DNA of 64,000 bases. Source: Knoellia remsis (GTDB lineage: Bacteria > Actinomycetota > Actinomycetes > Actinomycetales > Dermatophilaceae). The stretch is from the NCBI RefSeq assembly GCF_003002895.1, contig NZ_PVTI01000014.1:1-64000 (forward strand), in the 5' to 3' direction. Within the stretch, counting starts at the first letter, position 1, and each line of letters begins with the position of its first letter. The translations under genes were made by a program, and so were the position numbers. A model generated the notes under the pieces. It saw nothing but the letters and a program-made list of their open reading frames with translations, made no database searches and was not told the DNA's origin. Shown here one piece after another: positions 9,737 to 17,636 of the stretch.

Positions 9737-9771
9737 ACTCTAACCGTCGAATGACACCTCTGTCATTCGAC
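9737..9771 (-). promoter_or_regulatory. Promoter of DUF3263 gene with overlapping palindrome
   Basis: On the minus strand, -35 ATGACA (9761-9766), 18 nt and -10 TAGAGT (9737-9742) form a good promoter for the DUF3263 gene. A perfect inverted repeat, GTCGAATGAC (9746-9755) and GTCATTCGAC (9762-9771) around 6 nt, covers the spacer and -35 box and so looks like an operator. It also lies at the 3' end of the HAD gene, whose stop is at 9763-9765, so it might act as a weak terminator too. Confidence 0.6.
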
Positions 9772-10482
9772 CCGGCGTGTTGGCTGGACACGGCTCACCG
9801 TGTCGTGCTCACGCGCCTCAGTCGTCACATCCGTCCCACCCAGCAGGTATGCCGTGAGCTGCTCGACGCTGTCGACGACAGCGTCCGGGCCGGTCGCCTC
9901 GAGCGCCTCGCGGGTGCCCGCGCCCCAGGTGACGGCGACGGCGTGCATGCCGGCGGCCTTCGCGGCGAGGACGTCGACGGTGGCGTCGCCGACGTAGACC
10001 GCATCGGCGGGGTCGGCGCCGACCTTGCCCGCGGCGACGAGGAGTGGGTCGGGGTCGGGCTTGTGCCGGTCGGTGTCCTCGAGCGCGCCGGCGACGTCGA
10101 TGAGGCCGTCGATGCCGACGCCGACGAGGGCGAGCCGGGCGGTGTCGGTGCGCTTGGAGGTGACGACGTGGAGGTTCGCACCGGCCTCGGTGAGCGCGGT
10201 CAGCATCTCGGGCACGCCGGCATACCGCTCGATGAGGCGCTCGGTGTTGGCGAGGTTCCACTCGCGATAGGTGGCGTCGAGGTCGTGCCCGCGTTCAGGG
10301 CTCTCCTCAAGGAGTGCGGGGAGGAGCGGGCGGCCGATCCACGCGCGGGCGCGAGCGTCGTCGACCTCCTCCCCGAGCACGGTGCGGAAGGCGTGCTGGT
10401 AGGACGCGACGATGAGCGGGATCGTGTTGGCGAGGGTGCCGTCGAGGTCGAAGAAGATCGTCTGCCAGCGCGGGGTGCTCAC
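9763..10482 (-). CDS. HAD-superfamily hydrolase, phosphoglycolate-phosphatase-like
   Basis: A 239-residue HAD phosphatase. Motif I is FFDLDGTLANT (nucleophile and acid Asp), motif II VVTSKR, motif III lysine KPDPDPLLVAA and motif IV VYVGDATVD. The helical cap lies between motifs I and II, as in Gph and PpaX proteins. It is 7 nt after the second arsC gene and appears to be the last gene of the arsenic operon, although its role may be unrelated, such as removal of phosphoglycolate or pyrophosphate. The last 30 residues are unlike the family and end in the promoter/operator region of the next gene. Confidence 0.85.
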   Translation of the reverse strand: MSTPRWQTIFFDLDGTLANTIPLIVASYQHAFRTVLGEEVDDARARAWIGRPLLPALLEESPERGHDLDATYREWNLANTERLIERYAGVPEMLTALTEAGANLHVVTSKRTDTARLALVGVGIDGLIDVAGALEDTDRHKPDPDPLLVAAGKVGADPADAVYVGDATVDVLAAKAAGMHAVAVTWGAGTREALEATGPDAVVDSVEQLTAYLLGGTDVTTEAREHDTVSRVQPTRRVE

Positions 10483-10489
10483 GCCGACA

Positions 10490-10900
10490 TCATGTCGGGT
10501 CGGGCCGCAGGCTCTCGATGAGGGTCACGACGCGGCGGCCGATCTGGTCGCGGATCGGTCGGACGTCGGCGACGCTCAGGCCGTGCGGGTCGGGCAGCTC
10601 CCAGTCCTCGTAGCGCTTGCCCGGGAAGGTCGGGCCCACGTCACCGCAGCCCATGGTGATGACGACGTCGGACTCGAGCACCGCCTCGTCGGTGAGCAGG
10701 GTCGGCCGGGCCGCGGTGATGTCGATGCCGATCTCGGCCATGGCCGTGACGGCAGCGGGGTTGACGCGGCTCGCGGGGTTGCTTCCGGCGGAACGGACCT
10801 CGATCTCGCCCTGGCTCAGCGATTCCAGCCATGCGGCAGCCATCTGGGAGCGCCCGGCGTTGTGGACACAGACGAAGAGGACCGAGGGGCGACGACTCAT
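10490..10900 (-). CDS. arsC: Arsenate reductase, low-molecular-weight phosphatase type (copy 2)
   Basis: A 136-residue protein with the P-loop VCVHNAGRSQ carrying a catalytic cysteine (CxxNxxRS), followed by ITMGCGD with a second cysteine. These features mark the thioredoxin- or mycothiol-dependent ArsC family, which reduces arsenate to arsenite. It is a close relative of the gene just upstream; both share MAAAWLESL and FPGKRYEDWELPDP, so this is a tandem duplication. The ATG overlaps the stop of copy 1 as ATGA. In the actinobacterial mycothiol/mycoredoxin system the arsenate-mycothiol transferase belongs to this fold, so one copy could serve that role. Confidence 0.92.
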   Translation of the reverse strand: MSRRPSVLFVCVHNAGRSQMAAAWLESLSQGEIEVRSAGSNPASRVNPAAVTAMAEIGIDITAARPTLLTDEAVLESDVVITMGCGDVGPTFPGKRYEDWELPDPHGLSVADVRPIRDQIGRRVVTLIESLRPDPT

Positions 10901-11307
10901 CGGGTCGATGGTCTCAGGCTCTCGAGCAGCTCGACCACCCGGCGTCGGATCTCGTCCCGGATCGGGCGCACGGCGTCGAGGCCCTGTCCCGCCGGGTCGG
11001 GCAGCTCCCAGTCCTCGTAGCGCTTGCCCGGGAAGACCGGGCACGCGTCGCCGCACCCCATCGTGATGACGACGTCGGACTCGCGCACCGCCTCGGGCGT
11101 GAGCACCTTCGGTCGGGCCGCACCGACGTCGATGCCGACCTCGGCCATCGCCGCGACGACCGCGGGGTTGACCTCGTCGGCCGGCGCGCTGCCCGCCGAC
11201 CGGACCTCGACCGTGTCGCCGCCGAGGGACTCCAGCCACGCGGCAGCCATCTGCGACCGGCCGGCGTTGTGGACGCAGACGAAGAGGACCGACGGACGCG
11301 CGCTCAT
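10897..11307 (-). CDS. arsC: Arsenate reductase, low-molecular-weight phosphatase type (copy 1)
   Basis: A 136-residue paralogue of the next gene, same length and same motifs: P-loop VCVHNAGRSQ, then ITMGCGDACPVFPGKRYEDW. It has one more cysteine (GCGDAC) than copy 2 (GCGDVG). That difference is in the region where these enzymes place their resolving cysteine, so the two copies may use different electron donors; this is inference. The ATG overlaps the aquaporin stop and its own stop overlaps copy 2, both as ATGA, so the set is translated as a coupled unit. Confidence 0.92.
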   Translation of the reverse strand: MSARPSVLFVCVHNAGRSQMAAAWLESLGGDTVEVRSAGSAPADEVNPAVVAAMAEVGIDVGAARPKVLTPEAVRESDVVITMGCGDACPVFPGKRYEDWELPDPAGQGLDAVRPIRDEIRRRVVELLESLRPSTR

Positions 11308-11984
11308 GAGGCCTCCTGCGGCTCGAGGACGAAGAGATGGATGCCGGCCAGGCCCACCAGTGTGCCGGTCACCTGGGCGAGGACGAACGGAAGAACCGAC
11401 TCAGGGGCGATACCGGCGAAGCTGTCGCTGAACATCCGGGCGATGGTCACCGCCGGGTTGGCGAACGAGGTCGACGACGTGAACCAGTAGGCCGCGAGGA
11501 TCCACAGCGCGACGAGCCCCGGCGCCAGGTGGTCGCGACGGCCGCGGCTCACGTATCCCACGACGAGCACGAGCCCGACGGTCGCGACGACCTCGCTCAG
11601 CCAGCGACCGGCCCCGGGACGCTGCGTCGTGGCGAGCTGGAGGGGAGCAAGGTCGAACATGAGCTTCGCGATGACGACGCCGAGCACTCCCCCGGCGACC
11701 TGGGCCACGGCATACGCGGGCAGGTGCGGCCACGGCAGGTCCCGGCGGGCCGCCTGCGCGAGCGACACGGCGGGGTTGAGGTGGGCGCCGCTCACCGGGG
11801 CGAGGACGGTGATGAGCACGGCCAGGGCCGCCACCGAGGCGAGCGCGTTGGCCAGGAGCTGCAGGCCGATGTCATCGGTGAGGCGCTGGGCCATGATCCC
11901 GGAGCCGACGACCGCGGCGAGCAGCCCGCCGGTCCCGACCAGCTCTGCCGCGAGCGCCCGGGAGAGCACCGTCACCGGCAGCAC
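11304..11984 (-). CDS. MIP-family channel (AqpS-like aquaglyceroporin) in arsenic operon
   Basis: A 226-residue membrane channel with six helices and the two half-helix motifs HLNPAVS (near residue 69) and FANPAVT (near 176). In arsenic operons such channels let arsenite, and in some cases methylarsenite, leave the cell passively. No ArsB or Acr3 pump is present in this operon, so this channel is likely to be the exit route after ArsC reduction, as shown for rhizobial AqpS. The start overlaps the end of the arsI-like gene by 13 nt, and its stop overlaps arsC copy 1 as ATGA. Confidence 0.88.
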   Translation of the reverse strand: MLPVTVLSRALAAELVGTGGLLAAVVGSGIMAQRLTDDIGLQLLANALASVAALAVLITVLAPVSGAHLNPAVSLAQAARRDLPWPHLPAYAVAQVAGGVLGVVIAKLMFDLAPLQLATTQRPGAGRWLSEVVATVGLVLVVGYVSRGRRDHLAPGLVALWILAAYWFTSSTSFANPAVTIARMFSDSFAGIAPESVLPFVLAQVTGTLVGLAGIHLFVLEPQEAS

Positions 11985-12477
11985 GCCGACGCGGCGGGCG
12001 ACGACGAGCCGTCAACGACTCCGGTGACCTCGGTGACGTCGAGGATCTCGAGGCTCGCGGTAGCCGGGCGGGCGTCAGCGGGGTGCTCGTCCGTGACGGT
12101 GTAGACCTCCCACGGGGCGCCTGCGGGGTCATGGACCCACACCTTGTCCTGGCGGGCGTAGCAGCACGTCGTGTCGTTCTCGTCGAACGCGGCGAGACCG
12201 GCCGCGGCGAAGCGCTCGCGGGCGGCGGCGACCTCGTCGGTCGAGACCTCGACGCCGAGGTGGTTCAGCGCGCCGGCCGGTCCGTGTCCTCGGGTCTGCT
12301 CACCGGTCTCGATGAGGACGAGCTTGAGCGGGGGCTCGGCGATCGCGAAGTTCGCGTAGCCGGGCCGGCGCTTGCCGGCTCGACGCCGAACATCGCCGAG
12401 TAGAACGCGACGGACGCGTCGAGGTCGCTCACGTTGAGGGCGAGCTGGACCCGACCCGTGGTGGGTGTCTGCGTCAT
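11972..12477 (-). pseudogene. ArsI/CadI-type VOC protein with a one-base frameshift
   Basis: The first frame starts at ATG 12477 (MTQTPTTGRVQLALNVSDLD) and matches a VOC dioxygenase up to YSAMFGVEPA. The family then continues in another frame from KRRPGYANFAIAEPPLKLVL to the end. One missing base near 12371-12375 explains the break. The C-terminal part has the cysteine pair TTCCYA followed by DKVWVHDPAGAPWEVYTV, as in ArsI, which cleaves the carbon-arsenic bond of methylarsenite. The gene heads the arsenic operon. A sequencing error is at least as likely as true inactivation, since the downstream frame shows no further damage. Confidence 0.8.
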
Positions 12478-12493
12478 GACGCTCTCCTGAAGT

Positions 12494-12558
12494 ATCGATG
12501 GGCATCGATGTAGGTGTTGCGCCTCATCGAACCGCACGCATCGATATCCGTCAATATG
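12494..12558. promoter_or_regulatory. Divergent arsI/arsR control region with ArsR-like operators
   Basis: A perfect palindrome, ATCGATG-GG-CATCGAT (12494-12509), lies 17 nt upstream of the arsI-like start. A second related site, CATCGATAT then GTCAATATG (12539-12558), lies before arsR. Both share CATCGAT and are AT-rich against the background, as expected of ArsR-family operators. Two sites would let ArsR control both directions and release them when arsenite binds. Confidence 0.55.
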
Positions 12559-12591
12559 CGTGGCAGGATGGTCCGTAACCGAGGAGGAGTC

Positions 12592-12933
12592 ATGACCACC
12601 GCCCAGGACCGCACCGTGTCCGGAGCCGCGTGCTGCGGCATCACCACCCCCGGCGGACTCACCCGCGACCAGGCCGAGTCCAGCGCCGCCCTGCTCAAGG
12701 CTGTGGCGGACCCGGTGCGCCTCCAGCTGCTCAGCATCATCCGGGCGACCGAGGGCGGGGAGGCCTGCGTGTGTGACCTCACCCCCGCGGTGGCCCTGTC
12801 CCAGCCGACCGTGAGCCACCACCTCAAGGTCCTCTCCGAGGCCGGGCTCGTGACGCGCGAGCAGCGCGGCCAGTGGGCGTGGTTCAGCGTCGTTCCCGAA
12901 CGGCTCGAGGACGTGCGCGCGATCTTCGAGTAG
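12592..12933 (+). CDS. arsR: ArsR-family arsenite-responsive repressor
   Basis: A 113-residue winged-helix repressor. The start is fixed by GAGGAGGA 3 nt before ATG 12592. The family core runs ALLKAVADPVRLQLLSII, the metal-binding cysteines appear as ACVCDL, and the recognition helix is in LSQPTVSHHLKVLSEAGLV. An extra cysteine pair (AACCG) near residue 14 resembles the N-terminal arsenite sites of actinobacterial ArsR proteins. It is transcribed away from the arsI-aqp-arsC-arsC operon, so it very probably represses that operon and itself until arsenite or methylarsenite binds. Confidence 0.93.
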   Translation: MTTAQDRTVSGAACCGITTPGGLTRDQAESSAALLKAVADPVRLQLLSIIRATEGGEACVCDLTPAVALSQPTVSHHLKVLSEAGLVTREQRGQWAWFSVVPERLEDVRAIFE

Positions 12934-12973
12934 CGGCCACCTGCCGTCCGCGCGCACGGATTAGGTTGGCAGG

Positions 12974-13660
12974 GTGACCCAGGTGACCCGCCGACCGCTC
13001 GCCGAGCTCGTCCACCCGTTGTGGGCGCAGGCGCTGGCGCCGGTCGAGGACGACATCTCCCGGCTCGGCGAGTTCCTGCGCGCCGAGGTCGCGGCGGGCC
13101 GCGGCTACCTCCCCGGCGGGGCGCACGTGCTGCGGGCGTTCGAGCAGCCGCTCGAGGACGTGCGGGTGCTCATCGTCGGCCAGGACCCCTACCCCACCCC
13201 CGGCCACCCGATCGGGCTGAGCTTCGCCGTCGCGCCGGACGTCCGCCCGATCCCGCGCAGCCTCGTCAACATCTACACCGAGCTCGGCACCGACCTCGGC
13301 GTTCCGACCCCGACGAGCGGTGACCTCACCCCGTGGTCCGAGCGCGGCGTCCTCCTCCTCAACCGCGTCCTCACCGTCCGCCCCGGCGCGAGCGCGAGCC
13401 ATCGCGGCAAGGGCTGGGAGGCCGTGACCGACCGCGCGATCGACGCGCTCGTCGAGCGCGGCGGCCCCCTCGTCGCGATCCTCTGGGGCAGGGACGCGAG
13501 GGCGCTGCGCGGGCGGCTCACCGGCATACCGTGCGTCGAAAGCGCCCACCCCTCACCGCTCTCCGCGCATTCGGGCTTCTTCGGGTCCAAGCCGTTCAGC
13601 CAGGTCAACGACCTCCTCGCCCGTCAGGGCGCCGACCCCATCGACTGGAGCCTTCCGTGA
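12974..13660 (+). CDS. ung: Uracil-DNA glycosylase, family 1
   Basis: A 228-residue enzyme that removes uracil from DNA, the first step of base-excision repair. The water-activating motif [16 protein letters not shown] is visible near residues 74-89, and the DNA-intercalation loop [11 protein letters not shown] near 193-203; both are diagnostic of family 1. The start is GTG 12974: a -10 box TAGGTT (12962-12967) ends 6 nt before it, predicting a leaderless mRNA. Its stop overlaps the next gene's GTG start as GTGA. The GIP at residues 186-188 uses ATA inside a CGGCATAC octamer. Confidence 0.97.
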   Translation: MTQVTRRPLAELVHPLWAQALAPVEDDISRLGEFLRAEVAAGRGYLPGGAHVLRAFEQPLEDVRVLIVGQDPYPTPGHPIGLSFAVAPDVRPIPRSLVNIYTELGTDLGVPTPTSGDLTPWSERGVLLLNRVLTVRPGASASHRGKGWEAVTDRAIDALVERGGPLVAILWGRDARALRGRLTGIPCVESAHPSPLSAHSGFFGSKPFSQVNDLLARQGADPIDWSLP

Positions 13661-14481
13661 CGCCCCTCGGCCAGAACCCGCCCCGCGTGTGGAGCAGCTA
13701 CGTCGCCATCGGCGACTCCTTCACCGAAGGCATGTCCGACCCCGACCCCGATGTCGACGACGGCTACATCGGCTGGGCCGACCGGCTCGCGGAGTCGCTG
13801 AGCGACCTCGCGCAGATGGAGCACCTGCCGTTCCACTACGCCAACCTCGCCGTGCGCGGCCGGCTGCTCTCGGACGTCGTCGGCCCGCAGCTCGACAAGG
13901 CGCTGGAGATGTCGCCCGACCTCGTCTCGATGGTCGGCGGCGGCAACGACCTGCTCCGCCCGTCGGTCGACACCAACGACATCATGGACACCCTCGAGCA
14001 GGCAGTGATCCGCTTGCGGCAGAACGGTTCCGACGTCATCCTCGCCACACCGGTCGACCCGCAGGAGGCCGGGCTGCTCAAGCCGCTGCGCGGCCGGCAC
14101 GCCATCCACACGGCGAACATCTTCACCATCGCCCAGCGGCACGGCTGCTACGTCCTCAACCTCTGGGGCATGCCGGCGCTGCGCGACTGGCGGCTGTGGG
14201 CCGACGACCGGATCCACCTCACGACCGAGGGGCACCGCCGGGTGGCGCTCGCCGCCCTCGCAACCCTCGGGCACGCGACCGACGAGGACGACTGGCGCAC
14301 CCCGCTGCCCGCGGGCGAGGCGACGACGCGGCGACAGGAGCTGCGCTCGCACGCGGCCTGGGCGCGTCAGCACTTCGCACCGTGGGTGCAGCGCCGGATG
14401 AAGGGGCAGTCCAGCGGCGACCACGTCGACCCCAAGCGGCCCGAGCTGTCGCCGATGCGACCCTTCGTCGACGGACCTTGA
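13657..14481 (+). CDS. SGNH/GDSL-type hydrolase
   Basis: A 274-residue esterase-like protein. Block I is [12 protein letters not shown] with the catalytic Ser in GDSF, block III is GGGNDLLRP, and block V is [10 protein letters not shown] with the Asp/His pair. These give the Ser-His-Asp set of SGNH hydrolases, which act on acyl esters of lipids or sugars. No signal peptide is seen, so it is likely cytoplasmic. The C-terminal 70 residues are basic ([20 protein letters not shown]). Start GTG 13657 overlaps the ung stop as GTGA, so it is co-translated with ung; a functional link is not evident. Confidence 0.85.
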   Translation: MTPLGQNPPRVWSSYVAIGDSFTEGMSDPDPDVDDGYIGWADRLAESLSDLAQMEHLPFHYANLAVRGRLLSDVVGPQLDKALEMSPDLVSMVGGGNDLLRPSVDTNDIMDTLEQAVIRLRQNGSDVILATPVDPQEAGLLKPLRGRHAIHTANIFTIAQRHGCYVLNLWGMPALRDWRLWADDRIHLTTEGHRRVALAALATLGHATDEDDWRTPLPAGEATTRRQELRSHAAWARQHFAPWVQRRMKGQSSGDHVDPKRPELSPMRPFVDGP

Positions 14482-14570
14482 CCGGCCTGTCGACCGGGCG
14501 GCCCTCGGCCCCACGGCACCCCCCGCGGCCCGAGTTCGCTACTGCCGGGTCGCCCGTTACGGTGACCCTC

Positions 14571-15737
14571 ATGCCGGTCACCCGCCTCATGCCCACCGAT
14601 GAGGGCCAGGACCTCATCGACCTCACCCGCGAGATCTGCGACAAGGAGCTGCGGCCCAAGGTCGACGAGGCCGAGCGCGCCGCGGCCTCCGGCGAGGCGT
14701 TCCCGACCGAGGTGTTCCGCACCCTCGGCCGTGCCGGGCTGCTGTCGCTGCCGCACCCGGAGGAGTTCGGTGGCGGCGGGCAGCCGTACGAGGTCTACCT
14801 GCAGGTCGTCGAGGAGATCGCGTCGGCCTGGATGAGCGTCGCCGTCGGCGTCTCGGTGCACTCGCTCACGGCCTACCCCGTGACGACGTTCGGCACGGAC
14901 GCGCAGAAGGCCGCCCTGCTTCCGGACATGCTCTCTGGCGAACAGCTCGGCGCGTACGGACTGTCCGAACCGCTCGCCGGCTCGGACGTCGGCTCGATGA
15001 CGACCAGGGCGACCCGGGACGGCGAGGGTGACGACGCGGCATACGTCATCAAGGGCCGCAAGGCGTGGATCTCGCACGCCGGCCACGCGGACTACTACAC
15101 GACCTTCGCGCGCACGTCCGACGACGGCGGGCGGGGCCTGTCGTGCTTCATCGTGCCCGCGGGCGACCCGGCGATGACGTTCGGGACACCCGAGAAGAAG
15201 ATGGGCCTGCACTGCGACACCGTGCGCGAGGTGATCTATGACGGGGTGCGCGTCGACGCCGACCGCCGCATCGGAGACGAGGGTCAAGGCATGGCCATCG
15301 CCCTGTCTGCGCTCGATGCGGGTCGGCTCGGGATCGCTTCTGCCGCAACGGGACTCGCGCAGTCGGCGCTCGACGTGGCCGCGAAGTACGCGAAGGAGCG
15401 GGTGCAGTTCGGCCGTCCGATCGGAGACAACCAGGGGCTCGCGTTCATGCTCGCCGACATGGAGGCCGCGGTTTCCGGTGCGCGGGCGGCCTACCTGTAT
15501 GCCGCGCGGCTCAAGGATGCGGGGCGGCCCTTCTCGAAGGAGGCGGCCGTGGCCAAGCTGCTCGCGACGGACGCCGCGATGAAGGTGACGACCGACGCGA
15601 TACAGGTGCTCGGCGGCGCCGGCTACACCCAGGACTTCCCGGTGGAGCGGATGTTCCGCGAGGCGAAGGTGACCCAGATCTTCGAGGGGACCAACCAGAT
15701 CCAGCGGCTCGTCATCAGCCGCCACGTCCTGCGCTGA
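14571..15737 (+). CDS. Acyl-CoA dehydrogenase
   Basis: A 388-residue FAD flavoenzyme of normal family length. The N-terminal helical domain is followed by the FAD-contact segment GAYGLSEPLAGSD, the central beta domain with KAWISHAG, and the C-terminal domain with ERVQFGRPIG and the signature QVLGGAGYTQDFPVERM. The catalytic base is expected in the final region IFEGTNQIQRLVISRH. It introduces the alpha-beta double bond into acyl-CoA in fatty-acid or branched-chain amino-acid breakdown; the chain length cannot be read. A -10 box TACGGT (14558-14563) lies 7 nt before ATG 14571, suggesting a leaderless mRNA. A hairpin terminator follows. Confidence 0.94.
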   Translation: MPVTRLMPTDEGQDLIDLTREICDKELRPKVDEAERAAASGEAFPTEVFRTLGRAGLLSLPHPEEFGGGGQPYEVYLQVVEEIASAWMSVAVGVSVHSLTAYPVTTFGTDAQKAALLPDMLSGEQLGAYGLSEPLAGSDVGSMTTRATRDGEGDDAAYVIKGRKAWISHAGHADYYTTFARTSDDGGRGLSCFIVPAGDPAMTFGTPEKKMGLHCDTVREVIYDGVRVDADRRIGDEGQGMAIALSALDAGRLGIASAATGLAQSALDVAAKYAKERVQFGRPIGDNQGLAFMLADMEAAVSGARAAYLYAARLKDAGRPFSKEAAVAKLLATDAAMKVTTDAIQVLGGAGYTQDFPVERMFREAKVTQIFEGTNQIQRLVISRHVLR

Positions 15738-15773
15738 CCCGTCCGGGACGTGCGCGTTCCCCCGCCAATGTCA

Positions 15774-15802
15774 GACCGGGCCGTCTCATACACGGCCCGG
15801 TC
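15774..15802 (+). terminator. Hairpin terminator after acyl-CoA dehydrogenase
   Basis: GACCGGGCCGT (15774-15784) pairs perfectly with ACGGCCCGGTC (15792-15802) around a 7-nt loop, 36 nt after the stop codon, followed by ACCTCTTTAT. It lies between convergent genes and could stop transcription from both sides. Confidence 0.8.
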
Positions 15803-15885
15803 ACCTCTTTATAGGTCGGCGACGCGCTCTCGCCGGTGACCGACACGCGTCCTGCGGGCAAACGCCGCCGGAAACCTTGGCCCCG

Positions 15886-17247
15886 TCAGTCGGGCCGGTC
15901 GCCGTGGTCACGGTCGCGGGAGATGCCGGGCAGGAGCACGTCGCCCCCGCGCAGCGCGTCCAGCGCTCCCGGGTGCTGGTCGACGAAGGCCAGTCCCTTG
16001 TGCCGGTAGCGCCAGATCTGCACCGACCCGAACCCCCAGAGCAGGAACTGGACCGACATCGCCCACTTGAAGTCGGTGAGCGTGTAGGTCCCCGGTCCGC
16101 CCGGCGCGAGCTGGTCGAGGATGAGCCCGACGAGCGCCATCGTCACGAGCGAGGCGAAGAACCCGCCGATGTTGATGACGCCGGTCGCACGCCCCAGCCG
16201 GTCCGACGGGTGGAAGGTCCGGGCGAGGTCGAACCCCACCATCGACCCCGGCCCGCCGAACGACGTGACGCAGACGAGCACGACGAGCAGCCACAGCGGC
16301 GCCCGTCCCGGCCAGAGCAGCACGACCGCCCACACGAAGGCGATGGCCCCGACGATCGCGAGCACGAGCTGGGAGCGCCGGTAGGGCAGCCGACCCGTCA
16401 GCGCCCCGATGACCGGGCCCGCCACGACCGAGGTCAAGGTGAGCGTGATGAGCAGCCCACCGGCAACGGCCGGGCTCAGGCCCTGCCCCTCGACGAGGAA
16501 CGGGTACCCCCACAGCATCGTGAACACCGTCGACCCGAACTGCCCCGTGAAGTGGATCCACATGGCCAGGCGCGTCCCCGGGTTGCCCCACACCTCTGCC
16601 AAGGTGCGCCTGAGCGCCCGGACCTTGATCCGCTCGACGCCCTGGGCGGCATACGGGGAGTCCTTGACGACGAGGACGAGGGCGACGGAGAGCAGTGCGC
16701 CCACCCCCGCCGGGATGGCGAACGACTTCTCCCACCCGAACCGGTGCAGCGATGCGGCGAGCGGCGTGGCGGCGGCGACGGCACCGAGCTGCCCGATCAT
16801 GCCGCTCAGCTGGGTGATGACCGGCGCCTGCTTGACCCGGAACCACAGTGCGACGAGTCGCAGCAGGCTCGTGAAGATCATCGCGTCGCCGATGCCGAGC
16901 AGCACCCGCGCCGCGAGCCCGATCTCGAACCCACCGGCGAACGCGAACCACAGCTGCCCCACCGACATGAACCCCAGGCCGGCCAGCAGCAACGCCCGCG
17001 ACCCGAAGCGGTCGAGGAGCACGCCCACAGGGATCTGCATCGCGGCGTACACGACGAGCTGGACCACGGTGAACGTCGCGAGCTGCGCCGCGGTGATGTC
17101 GAATCGTTGTGCCGCAACGAGACCGGCGACGCCGAGGCTGGTCCGGTGGAAGACCGCGAGGACGTAGACCGCGAGCCCGACGAGCCAGATCGCCCACGCG
17201 CGGCGCCGGCCGATGTCGTGCACCTGGCGGCGGAGCGGTCGCGTCAC
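15886..17247 (-). CDS. MFS transporter
   Basis: A 453-residue carrier with twelve predicted membrane helices. The family signature after helix 2 is visible as GVLLDRFGSRALLLAG. The N-terminus is short and basic. The overall form (VYVLAVFHRTSLGVAG in helix 1) resembles the actinobacterial carriers annotated as sugar- or nitrate/nitrite-porter-like MFS proteins, but the substrate cannot be told. The long hydrophilic C-terminal tail ends in charged residues (ISRDRDHGDRPD). Start GTG 17247 is 6 nt after a TAGAAT -10 box (17254-17259), so the mRNA is probably leaderless. Confidence 0.85.
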   Translation of the reverse strand: MTRPLRRQVHDIGRRRAWAIWLVGLAVYVLAVFHRTSLGVAGLVAAQRFDITAAQLATFTVVQLVVYAAMQIPVGVLLDRFGSRALLLAGLGFMSVGQLWFAFAGGFEIGLAARVLLGIGDAMIFTSLLRLVALWFRVKQAPVITQLSGMIGQLGAVAAATPLAASLHRFGWEKSFAIPAGVGALLSVALVLVVKDSPYAAQGVERIKVRALRRTLAEVWGNPGTRLAMWIHFTGQFGSTVFTMLWGYPFLVEGQGLSPAVAGGLLITLTLTSVVAGPVIGALTGRLPYRRSQLVLAIVGAIAFVWAVVLLWPGRAPLWLLVVLVCVTSFGGPGSMVGFDLARTFHPSDRLGRATGVINIGGFFASLVTMALVGLILDQLAPGGPGTYTLTDFKWAMSVQFLLWGFGSVQIWRYRHKGLAFVDQHPGALDALRGGDVLLPGISRDRDHGDRPD

Positions 17248-17368
17248 CGGTCGATTCTAGGGAGCGGCGACCGTATGCCGTCCGCGCGGTTCGCTGCGTG
17301 GGCCTCGCCTGCGCGAGTGGCCGGTAGAGTGCAGGACGCCGTCGGGGGCGAGACGCTCGCCGACGTAC

Positions 17369-17441
17369 GCTGGCGTGGCGCAATTGGTAGCGCACCTGTC
17401 TTGTAAACAGGTGGTTAGGGGTTCGAGTCCCCTCGCCAGCT
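17369..17441 (+). tRNA. tRNA-Thr (anticodon TGT)
   Basis: A 73-nt cloverleaf: acceptor arms GCTGGCG and CGCCAGC, D-stem GCGC, anticodon stem CCTGT/ACAGG with loop CTTGTAA (anticodon TGT), T-arm with GGTTCGAGTCC. The CCA end is not encoded. Its 3' part is repeated at 19623-19669, marking it as an integration site. Confidence 0.97.
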
Positions 17442-17446
17442 CTCGC
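17421..17446 (+). repeat. attL-like core at the 3' end of tRNA-Thr
   Basis: These 26 nt, from the T-arm through the acceptor stem and 5 nt beyond, are repeated exactly at 19644-19669. Upstream the similarity continues with five mismatches back to the anticodon loop (17400). Confidence 0.8.
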
Positions 17447-17599
17447 CGGCTCGACCTGGCGCGTGGACCCGCCCTCGCCAGCTATCGCACGCATGGTTTG
17501 GGCAGAGGCTCTGCTCGTCGCTGAGTGGCTCCATCAGGCTGGCGATCAAGGCGCCCCGAACATATCCCGTGTCGACGGAGGCCTTGGACCATCGCTAGG

Positions 17600-17629
17600 T
17601 GGACACAACTAAAGCGGTATCGCTATATT
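17600..17629 (+). promoter_or_regulatory. Promoter of the island operon (leaderless)
   Basis: A near-consensus promoter: -35 TGGACA (17600-17605), 18 nt, -10 TATATT (17624-17629), each 5 of 6 to consensus. The expected transcription start falls at or next to the ATG at 17637, so the operon mRNA should be leaderless. The region is much more AT-rich than its surroundings. Confidence 0.65.
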
Positions 17630-17636
17630 TGTGTAT

